A DNA stretch of 64,000 bases, taken from Mytilinidion resinicola (Eukaryota > Ascomycota > Dothideomycetes > Mytilinidiales > Mytilinidiaceae). The notes under the pieces were generated by a model that was not told the origin of the DNA, made no database searches, and saw only the letters and a list, made by a program, of their open reading frames with translations. The stretch is taken from assembly GCF_010093595.1 (NCBI RefSeq), contig NW_022985442.1, positions 386,046 through 450,045 on the forward strand, written 5' to 3'. Positions 47,448 through 56,655 of this stretch are shown here, in pieces; the stretch's first letter is position 1, and each line of letters opens with the position of its first letter. The position numbers were made by a program, and so were the translations under genes.

Positions 47448-49692
47448 TCAGGACTTTGCCGAATACGTAGACTGCGGAGTTGGTGCTGCACTCTTCATTG
47501 CCCACCGTGAGTCGTTTTTCTCATCATGCGTATATCTGATCCGGAAGAACCATGCCAAAAATGTGAGAAGAGTGAGAGGAATCGTGATAGACCAGTAGAC
47601 CCAGAACCTTTTGTTGACAACATCTGTGGGGCTGGTGGCATCCCATTGGAACATAGGCATGGAAAAAATAGCCTTGACACTGTTAGTGAAAGCACAGGCA
47701 TTGTGTGAAAATGAAAGGGGATGAGCTGACCGCAATAAACGTCCCTGGTAGAAAAGTCATCGTCACAACTGCAATCGTTTTCATAGATGTACTGTCCCGC
47801 TTGCTCTCTGCTGCAATCATCCTCGAGTCCCTAGCTATTCCAATACTGGTATTCTGGTCCTGTTGAGCGATGAGATTGAAGATTCCTTGGACCATTATTG
47901 TGGCTTTCTGTTGCCAAGATTTAACTTCAAGCAGCGTCATTTGGATATTTCTCGCCGAACGGCACATTTCACCCTGCAGAAATGCTGTCGCATTCTGATT
48001 TGGTGCCGAAGTTTCCTGGCTTGCAATAATATCAGTTTCACGATTTGACCCGTGAATCAGGAAATCTACGTATTCGGCCAGGATTTGCCAGCAGAGCTCG
48101 GTCGTGGCGATATTGATAGCCGTCCCAGTCACTTTTGCGGATAGTTCGGTGTAGTTCACGAGGGTTTTAGTTCTCGTAAGGGACAGCATCTGGTGGTAGC
48201 CCGTTTCCGCTTGCGCTTCGATGATGGCCTCCTTTTGGAACTTTAACCAGGACGCGAGCACTACGTCAATAGCCCGCTGAGCCACAAAAGGAAGAAGACT
48301 TGGCAGGCCGATAAGGTCTCGATAGCCCAGGAGGTCTTTGGTAAGTTTCGCAGCCATCTCTTTATGGTTTTGGATCAAAAGAACACCAATGGAAGTCTTT
48401 GATTCTGGGAAATGGCGGTATGCCAGAGAAAAGAAGCCAAAACCGATGTGATAGATGAAATCACAGCTCATATCTGCAACAACTCCGTCATCCTCTGTTT
48501 TGTCCGCCTCCTCCACTTCCTCGTCCTCTTCTCCATCAACTTCCTCATCCTCATCTCTAGCCAGGGCTGCGAACCGACTGGATCCTGAGAAGGGATTGCA
48601 GGGTCGCTGTACCGATGCTGTACTAGGTGCTGCAATTGCGGAAGCAGGTCCGGATTTGCCTTGTCTAGGGTGGTGCCCGACATCAGGCCGCTCCTTGCGC
48701 TGGCTATTCCGGGCCTGAGCCGTGGGTGGTAGCGTGATGGCGCTATTAGCTGCAGTCAACGCTGCCGCTGCCGCTGCCGCTGCCGCTGCCGCTGCCGCTG
48801 CCGCTGCCGCTGCCGCTGCCGCTGCCGCTTCTTCCTGATTGTTGACTGACCCCTCTTCCTCTTGACTCCTCGTCGCGGCGTTCTTGTTCCTCTTCTTCAA
48901 CATATCTGGCGTCCACCAGTCGTACTCCTCTCTCGACAAAAATCTGCTTTCGGGCCGTGTCTTAGGTGATTTCATGGCAAATTTGTCGAATACAACGCGG
49001 TCAAATGTACCTAGCACGTGCTCTGAGACATTAAGTCCCGTCAAAACTGGTCCCAGTTTGTCGCGAACATCCTCGTAAAGTTGTCGGCGCGGAAGTGTCT
49101 TGTAGTCTTCATCTGTAGTGTCGTCTGGGGTGTATGCGACAATAAGTCGGATGGATGGAGCAGTAGTCGCATCTTTGGCCAAAACTAAGTTGCCATGTGT
49201 CCATTTTGAAACATCGTTTCTGCTCATATTATGGCCCCCTGCATGATGTAAAGATCCTTTGCTGGTGAACTCCAGGGTTGTGACTTGCAAGCCGCCATGT
49301 ACCGGGGGATTTTCCGTTCTAACATGATTCAATGGTTTCCCTTTGGACTTTTGGCAGCCTTCGGAACAGTTTGTTGCTTCGCTGGTCGTCCTTTTGCAGA
49401 GTGTGTCGATTGTAGTGTCTTTCTCATCTAATAGATCTTTAAGTTCCCTTATCTCGTGTTCAAGCGATCGAACCCGCTCCTCCAACGACTCAGTATACCC
49501 CCTTGGAAATGCTCTTCGCGAGAGTTTATCGCTTGTCTTACACTCAAAGCCCGCATTGACGCATTGTGTACAGCAAGGCCGGATACCATCGCACCGGATC
49601 TTCTTGCTTCTGCACCGGTCGCACGCCTGTGCAATTCTACTTTGGGCGCTCGCCCCAACTTTGATGACTTTCATTGGTAGAATGGCAGGCAT
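47448..49692 (-). CDS. Zn2Cys6 DNA-binding domain fused to a CorA-like two-TM membrane domain, 728 aa
   Basis: Exons 49692-47731 and 47672-47448 flank a 58-nt intron (GTCAGC..GTCAAG, branch CACTAAC). Residues 24-51 are a complete Zn2Cys6 cluster (C24-x2-C27-x6-C34-x6-C41-x2-C44-x6-C51, with RSKKIRCD) followed by a Glu/Leu coiled coil (about 68-95), the DNA-binding and dimerisation head of fungal regulators. The middle has a poly-Ala run (about 300-322, from a CCGCTG hexamer repeat) and an acidic stretch ([21 protein letters not shown]). The last 200 residues match fungal CorA-like proteins: a long helical domain, [22 protein letters not shown], then [10 protein letters not shown] and a final TM helix ([21 protein letters not shown]). 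Both halves lie in one uninterrupted ORF, so the fusion is not a gene-calling error. A membrane-tethered regulator is an inference; ion transport is unproven, since the classical GMN loop is absent. Confidence 0.85.
48761..48830. repeat. Hexanucleotide CCGCTG microsatellite coding poly-Ala
   Basis: About 11 perfect copies of the 6-nt unit; read on the minus strand it gives about 22 Ala in the Zn2Cys6-CorA protein. Being a multiple of three, length changes here keep frame. Confidence 0.9.
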
Positions 49693-49880
49693 GGCTCAGA
49701 GAGACGTCGCTTTAAACGGTGGGCCAGAGAGTGGGACAAGACAGAAACTTGAAACAAGAATGGACGCACGGCCGGTGCTCGTGAGGGTGCTTATGTGTGA
49801 AGCGTGCGGCAATCAGCAGAGTACTAGTTCAAAGAAGCCGACTAACACTGCCACAGTAATGGTCGATATGGCTCGCCTGT

Positions 49881-50126
49881 ACTCAGGTTAAATTGATGTG
49901 AACTCTGATTTCTATAGACGTCTAGCTAGTTGTATATATACTAGGGGAAGGAAGGGGGGCCACCCCTGGGTGGCGCGCCAGTAAGTTCAGCTGAACACTG
50001 CACAGCTGAGTTTTCAGCTGGGCTCTCCACAGCTGAGATCTCAGCTGTGTTCTCTACAGCTGATGTTCGGAGTAGCCTTCTAGCATATGAGTTGTTGATC
50101 CTAGGTTGTAGTGCTGCAACCTGAGT
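49881..50126. mobile_element. ACTCRGGTTG-type small transposon, copy 1 (246 bp)
   Basis: Bounded by ACTCAGGTTA at 49881 and CAACCTGAGT ending at 50126 (inverted repeats, one mismatch) and by the 5-bp duplication CCTGT at 49876-49880 and 50127-50131. The first ~95 bp and last ~50 bp match copy 2 closely; the core does not and instead holds six CAGCTG palindromes (about 49987-50062). No coding capacity. An 8-bp stem (GGTTGTAG / CTGCAACC) can form at the right end. Confidence 0.85.
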
Positions 50127-50579
50127 CCTGTCAAAGTGGAAACGCTTTAGCCTTTGAGTCGCCGCAGCTTAAAGTGCAAGCTGCTCAGCCCCAATTCGCC
50201 AAGATCGACTTTCTAGAACACTCGATGGCGGAGTGGTCAGCCCACCACAGCCCCTCGCCTGCAGCGCTTCGGGCCGTCAATGGGACGAATGTATCTCCAC
50301 ACCATTGGTTGCAAGCTGGGCAGACCACACCGAAGGGCGGCAGCTAGCCACCATCATCCAGGGTGACGCACACATTGGGTGTTGTATCACAAGCCACCTG
50401 CACACAATCGGAACGTACGACTTGGGAATCACGATGTGTCCTGTCGCCAGGTATAAAGCAAACCGGAACTGCAGTAGACGAAGCGTGGAACCAGATGACC
50501 TTCTTGACTTGTTGCCATCGCCACCGTACCTTCAATACACAACGACAGACTCGACCCAGACACTTGCCCAAGCTGCAGC
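50127..50579. other. Spacer between element copy 1 and the dead gene
   Basis: Short overlapping open frames but no start or domain that I can support; probably the promoter side of the dead gene that starts near 50580. Confidence 0.4.
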
Positions 50580-52352
50580 ATGGCGGGAAAGGCAGGGTCC
50601 GTCAACACGGTCGTAGACCAGCTGATCATCCACAACACAGGCGAAACAGGCGACACCATACCATGTTGCAGGCGCCCTAACAAAGGACCCAGCAGCCACA
50701 ATCGAGAAAATCATTGGCGGCAAGACTCAGGTTGAAATTGATGTGAACTCTGATTTCTATGGGTGTCTAGCTCGTTGTTTACATACTAGGGGAAGGAGGG
50801 GGGCCAGCCCCGGGGGCATAACGTGGTATCTCTTCCTGACGCGTTACTTGATTCATCCTGTTTCCTGATACAGTACTGATACCGTGCTGCAGCACTGCTG
50901 TTGCACTACCTGTTACTTCCTCCTGTATCAGCATGCTATCCTGATACGTTACTGCATATGAGTTGCTGACCCTAGGTTGTAGTGCTGCAACCCGAGTGCA
51001 AGCTCACCAATCAAAAGCTGACAAAGTGGACTGACATTATTTCGTCAGCCCAGCGCTTTCAACTTCCCAGAGGCCTCGAAAATGTCAGCCGGACTTCAAA
51101 TCCGGGAGCGCCAGTCAAAGTCCAAGATAAGCACACTCCCAAGTCGTTTTTCGTATGCCTTCATCCTGCCTTCTCTGAGAGTCCACCCTAACTTCTAGCC
51201 TAGGAAACATATCTGGCATCCAGCACCGGCAAGCCGTATGTGCGTATGCGAGTGCCAGGCGCCACCCAGGTCATTTCAGACCAGTTCAGGGCTGTGTGGC
51301 TCTCAAAAGAGAAGAACGCTAAGGATCTCCTAAAAACCTTTTACAAGGACCTCTACAAATCGCTTGCCTCGCCTGATCTCGTCCTTGATCTTGACACTTT
51401 TGAGTGTGTGGAGGGCAAGCTTCCGAAGGCTGCCGAGCTTCCAAAGGATGCCGACAAAGTTCTTCTTCTGTGGGCCCGCTACTCTGGAGGAAATAAAGAC
51501 GAGGGATACAACCCTCAAGGTGACAGCTCCCTCCAGGGCCAAGCACAGCTTGTTGCGGCTGCCAAAAAAGTTGGGCTTTTACGTGATCACCATCGGTCAC
51601 GGCTCAAAGTACGAAATTCCAGGTTCTGAACGTAGAAACTATGCCCCAGGCGACTGCCACTTGGGCGAATACTACACGCAGAAGCCGCTCAGGGCCGCTG
51701 ACCGATCGATGCAGGTCACATTCCTGCGTACCCTGTGGAGCGATACCTAGGGAGAATAGTGCAGATGGGCCAGAAAACGGGAGCCATGGACATGGCAGCC
51801 CTCATAGGCATGCCTACCATCTACATTGAGCACAAGACCAGCAGGGCCATCGACCGTATGCAGAAATGAACCAAGAACGTGCCGTGGTATCAGCGTACTC
51901 TCATCGACACGTCTCCATCCTTCCTGAGCAGGTGTATCGACAAACTCGAGTCTCTGCCAGAGACCGAAAGGTCCCAGCTGAAGCCACTGAAGCCAAAACT
52001 CAGCCGTCTGGCAATGCAGTACTATGCTTATCACGACATCATCTCACTTAAGCCAGGAACCAAGAGGCAAGACCTTTTGAAATATTGGAATTCCTTTCCC
52101 GCCGAGGGCTCTCAGCAGCTGGCCGCCATCGAGCAAGAATTGGCTGGCTTGAGGAATGCAAACAGCGAATACAGCACCACCGACTTAGACAACATCGCAA
52201 CCAACCTCCAAAGCCTGTGGGAGGAGTATTCGAAGTCCAGTGCTCTGACCCCAGTCGCGAATACCGGAGGGGCCTACAAGTACAAAAAAGAGCCTGACCC
52301 ACTGGCAATCCTACCGTATCTCAACCTGTCGATGTGGAAGTCTGGAACCTGA
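50580..52352 (+). pseudogene. Dead gene of unknown family, split by element copy 2
   Basis: Likely start ATG 50580 (MAGKAGSVNTVVDQLIIHN), with a frameshift near 50650. Coding runs to GGK at 50724, where element copy 2 is inserted. Removing the element with one GCAAG copy restores the frame exactly into LTNQKLTKWTDII. A good intron follows (51153-51203, GTATGC..CCTAG, branch CCTAAC), then long coding (RMRVPGATQVISDQF ... VLLLWARYSGGNKDEGYN). A one-base indel lies in an A run near 51570, another shift near 51720, and TGA at 51867-51869 stands where a Trp codon would fit (QK*TKNVPWYQ). Coding then continues to 52352. The GMPTIYIEHKTSRAIDRM region recalls glycosyltransferase-like proteins, but the family is not identified. 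Confidence 0.7.
50725..50997. mobile_element. ACTCRGGTTG-type small transposon, copy 2 (273 bp)
   Basis: Bounded by ACTCAGGTTG at 50725 and CAACCCGAGT ending at 50997, with the 5-bp duplication GCAAG at 50720-50724 and 50998-51002. Its ends match copy 1 (TGTGAACTCTGATTTCTAT near the left, ATGAGTTGYTGAYCCTAGG near the right). Its core is unrelated to copy 1 and is built of CCTGATAC / GTATCAG-type short repeats. Non-coding. It interrupts a former gene. Confidence 0.88.
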
Positions 52353-52565
52353 GTCAAGGAACACAACACGAAAAGTCTTTTATTAGTTCGCGTGGGCATA
52401 GAAAAATGCTCAACTAAGATTGTGTGAATGAGCGAACGAACTAACAGATACACCCAAGGGGATTTCATCCGGATCAATAACCCTCTCAGTAGTTGCAGGA
52501 TATCCTCTCCCTCCCATATATCTAGCTGTCTCCTTGCTCAGATAGTGATTGAACAGACTTCCTTG

Positions 52566-55527
52566 CTACAACGCCAACTGCGTGATAACTTTGCCGTCTG
52601 ATCCGGAATAATACCGCTTCCTCAGTCCTGTCCCTAGAAACGCAGCACGATCGTGAAGCCATCTGATCATCGCCTCGTCCTCAGCATCCGGAATTACCAT
52701 TACCTCCTCCCCATCACCCCTCTCAAAAGCATTTACCTGGCCCAAAGCAGACTCTGGGCACACTATAACAGAACTCGGCACCATGCCCATTATAGGGCGG
52801 TTTTCCAAGGGATAAGGATTCCGAAGAAGGTCCGAGTGCACCGCAAGGCTTCCCAAGACCGACTCGAGGAAGCTCCCCACTTTTCCGGCAACGCATGCCT
52901 CATGGAGTCTCATCTCATCCTCTCCCCGTTTAAAGTATTCTTGGTATATGTCTCGAAGCTGCATCCGTTGGCGTGCATCCTCGCAGTTCATGAATCCGTA
53001 GTCCACCACAACGGCTCGGAACGGATCAGCCACGTTCATGCGTGTGAATCGCTTGAGCTCCCACACGCTCTGATGCCATTTCTTTACAATGGCCATGAAG
53101 TCCTTGAAATTGCGCATGCGCAGGATTCGGTCCGCAAGCCCATATTTCCTAAACAATTCCACCATTTTGGACTCCACCATGGCATTCCAGAATTCATCAA
53201 ACGAGCATCGCTCGACAAGTGATCCATATGCGGAAGCGATTTGCTGTTCTGATTCGGGGCCCGCAGCTGTACAAAAGCCCAATGAGATCCAGTTGTCCTC
53301 ATCCACATCGGGCTTGAATCCATTGCGGATCTGGGCGTAGAAGACAAGCGCGTTTCGCTTTTCTAGAGGCTGAAGTTTGACGATCGGCACCTTTTGTTCG
53401 TCAGGACTTAACAGCTCCCTCTGAGCCGCCTCGAAGGTAGCAGCAAGGCCCGGCCCCTTGCCTTTGGTTCCAAATCCCTCCTCGCTCTTCAGCCACTGCA
53501 TGTCTCTCAGCATGCCAGGGTCCCTAGTTTGCAAGCATCGAAACGTAAGCATCTCTTTAAGCCTGTCCTGCTCAACCGCACTGCGCAGCTCGTCCTCGTC
53601 AATGCTCCAGTTGACTACAAGCCGGCGGTAAAGCTTGAAGAGCCTCCACCGGTCATGCCCGGAAGCAAAGTACATAAAGCCGTACTTGTTCGCTGCATCG
53701 TCTTCAAGGGGAAACTCGTTTGCGTGACAAGCGAGCACCAAGTAATCCGTGGCGTCGATTGGTCTTCCCAAGCTGCAGGAGAATTTGTGTCGATGCCAGT
53801 CGGAACGGTAGCAATCGAGAGTACAGTGGGCGGTAACCCCACACTTTTTACAAATATGGGCGAGTTTGCAGGTGGCTTTGCAGAAAGCGCAGACTGCTGG
53901 ACTAGCAGCATCGGCTTTCTTTCCTTTGAGGCCTCCAGTATTAACATTTGGTGCACTGGCGCCATCTCGTGGATGAGAGGGCTTAACAAAGCTTCTGTCG
54001 TTGCTAGGAGTCATGCTAGCCCATATTAGCATCGAGGGTAACCAAGGGCGAACTATCAAGCAAATCTCGACCACTTACTTGGCTTCTCTGTCGCGCTTTC
54101 GAAACATAGCCAACCACTCAGTCTCTCTCGTAAGAAGTCTAGGGTCCTCAACCATGCTATTAAAAAGCGTCGTCTTCCTCGCATAGCTGGGCGGAACCGG
54201 GGCCGCCATCACCGATTCCTTCTCTGCATCGTGGTGAGACACGTCGCGCTTTATTCCTTCATCCCAAAGAATGTCTCTTAGACGCTGAACAGCCGTCTGT
54301 AGTCTCTCGGCTACCTCAGGGTTCGTCCGTAGAGTATGGGGGAATGCCCATTGCGAATAGCACTTCCCGTGGTTCCCTCGAGTTTCGAAAAAGCCTATTT
54401 CCCGAAGCAAGTGCCCGCAAAGAAGGCACGTCTTTTTGCTGACCCCAAGATACGGGAAGACTTCCGAGTAGAGACCCTTGCGGCCAAGAAGGTAGGCCAT
54501 CAGCACCATCTCGGCATGGAGATTCTTGTGCTTCTCAACTTCTTTCTGGAATTTCGGTTCTAGCTGCGGTGTGAGCGAAAAGTCTTCCTTGGGTAACGCC
54601 CATGTCTTGACTTTCCTTGCCGGGAGACTATTGAGCAAGACGATTTTAACATTGCGAAAGCCAGGGCATTGCTGAGCGACATGCAAAAAAGCTTCTGCAC
54701 CTTGCATTGGCCTTCGAATATGCGCCAATTCCTCCACGACGCGACGAAGCTTGTTGGGTGTCAGGTTGGCCTTCAGTTCCGTGTAAAAGTCCGTACTATA
54801 GGATATGGCCTCAACATCCCTGGCAAAGTCGTGTACACCTAGATGGCCAGACACAACGCCATTACACGCGCCGTCTTTGAAGAACTTCAATCCTGTGGTC
54901 CCCTTTTCGACAGACATGACAATTTTTGCGTGGTGCCGAATTCTTTGAGCGTAATAATCCACCAAGGTGCTCTGCAGCGCTGGAAGCGGGTGAGACTCGA
55001 AAATGTCTATGCAAGAAGTCAGTTGTATCAACACGGGAAGCAGGTTTTCGATAGAGACACCGACCATCAGCCGAAATTCTCTCGAGCACTCCGGCCAAGT
55101 ACTCGAGCATCTTGACATCCTTGTCCGACCAAGTTTTCCCGCCCGAGGTCGAGTTTCGAGCAGCCACAATAGTCGCCTCCCTCTCACTATAGATCAACGC
55201 CGTGCTCGTGATCAATGAAGGGTCTTTCCTATAGCAAAGTAGCTCGGCGAGTCGGTCGAGAAAGTCCTTTTTAATTCCCGTGTCGCCATCTAGGGATGGT
55301 GGAATGAGCAGATTGGTACATTTTTCGTCGTCAGTCGACTCATCCAGATCATCATCACTGTCCTCGGCGGAAGAAGAAAGGGGCACCCTCTGCTGCTGCT
55401 GCTGGACTTGACACCAGGCGGCCAGGGTGGTTATCTCAGACTCCAGGTAGGAAGGGAAGCTCCATTCCAAGGCGTCGCTAGAGGTTGGTGATACTGGAAG
55501 TGCAGGAATGACGCTGACGCGGGCCAT
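52566..55527 (-). CDS. OTT_1508-like deaminase joined to a MYND zinc finger, 946 aa
   Basis: Exons 55527-55065, 55006-54079 and 54015-52566, with introns of 58 nt (GTCGGT..CATAG, branch CTGAC) and 63 nt (GTAAGT..GCTAG, branch GCTAAT), all in frame. Residues about 1-160 are partly acidic and disordered. The middle carries a cytidine-deaminase-fold zinc site of the OTT_1508-like type (H318-A-E320 in NLHAEMVLM and C348-x2-C351 in KKTCLLCGHLLR), followed by the typical GNHGKCYSQWAFP. After the second intron comes a MYND finger (C506-x2-C509 ... C519-x2-C522, C528, C532, H540, C544), then a 400-residue helical region. MYND fingers bind peptides. OTT_1508-like deaminases are known from a survey of toxin and immunity-type deaminases and are widespread in fungi; substrate and role are unknown. 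The perfect GTAAGT donor at the join argues for one gene, not two. Confidence 0.8.
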
Positions 55528-56655
55528 TGCGATTCGTTTCCCCTATCTGAAAGGGTACCCCCAAGAGTAATGAACGCCGAACATCAGGGGCGCGATGGAT
55601 TAGGTATCCTGTCATTGATAAGAGCTCCCATGATGTTGCTGTGCGTGGTACAACATGAAGTGCGGGGAGGACACCGCATGCACTTTGTGACGCGATGATT
55701 GGAAGATACCACCAAAAATGTTCCATCTGCTTCCATTATTTGCTATTGGCCCTTACGTATGGTTTGCCGCTGTAGATTAGCCTCGGGATGATTTGCAGCT
55801 CCTGCGCTGAGTTGTAAGCCCATGAAACTATATTTCTTGGTGGGGTTGGCGTGCGAGTCTCTTCGAGCACTTGGCCTCATGGACTTGGCCGTAGAACAGC
55901 AACGTCCCTGTACTGCGATATATTGCAGTTTTTGCCTCCTAGGGGAGTCGGTAGTATCCGCTCTAGAATAAGCAAGATATGGTTGAGGTGTTTCTGGATA
56001 AATTGCCTGGAGCCATTATTAGCTGCGGCCTTTGCTAGGGGGACAACATGCGACGACGACAAGCATGACCATGGAAGCTTACAACAGGTTCAGAGTAGTT
56101 CGCGATCGCCGAGCTCGCAGCCATGTCGATGGAGGAGCGGATTGGGGAGGGCAATGCTACGCGCTGCGACCGGGAGTTCTAGGCCTTACCTACCTAGGTA
56201 CGTTTGCTTTGTGGTGGCGCAGTCGAGCTCAGCCTCCCAAGAGTCACAACTTCAACGCGGGTCAACTTCTCTCCAATATATCCACTTCAGCTATCATGGC
56301 ATCTGTTCATCTCGAGATCCAGTCATTCATCTTCTGCATCTGCCATCTGCAGTCGTCATTGCTCGAAACATGTTTTCATCCGTGCTTTCGCACCTGCCCA
56401 AATACATGAACTGGTTGTAGCCTCTTGATAGATATCAGGAGGACGAAGCGCTGTTAAGTTGACTGCATCGAGCTCCAGAAAAACTTTCTAGGGTATCTAC
56501 CTTCAGAAGCACTTGAGTGCGATTTCCCTTGCAGAACACTTACCTTCAGAAGCACTTGAGTGCGATTTCCCTTGCAGAACACTTCAGCCACGCCAATACC
56601 AATTCGGGCAGATATTTGAGACTTAGTTCAGCGTCGAGAGTCAGTACTGTCTAGT
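55528..56655. other. Divergent intergenic region
   Basis: No supportable gene between the deaminase-MYND start and the dead HET gene. It contains the 43-bp tandem duplication listed separately. Confidence 0.5.
56498..56583. repeat. Perfect 43-bp tandem duplication
   Basis: The 43-bp unit starting TACCTTCAGAAGCACTTGAG occurs twice with no difference at 56498-56540 and 56541-56583, 73 bp before the start codon of the dead HET gene. Confidence 0.95.

Noticed and set aside
49881..50997. Helitron interpretation of the small elements (right-end hairpin)
   Set aside because: Helitrons make no target duplication and end in CTRR; these have inverted ends and clear 5-bp duplications.
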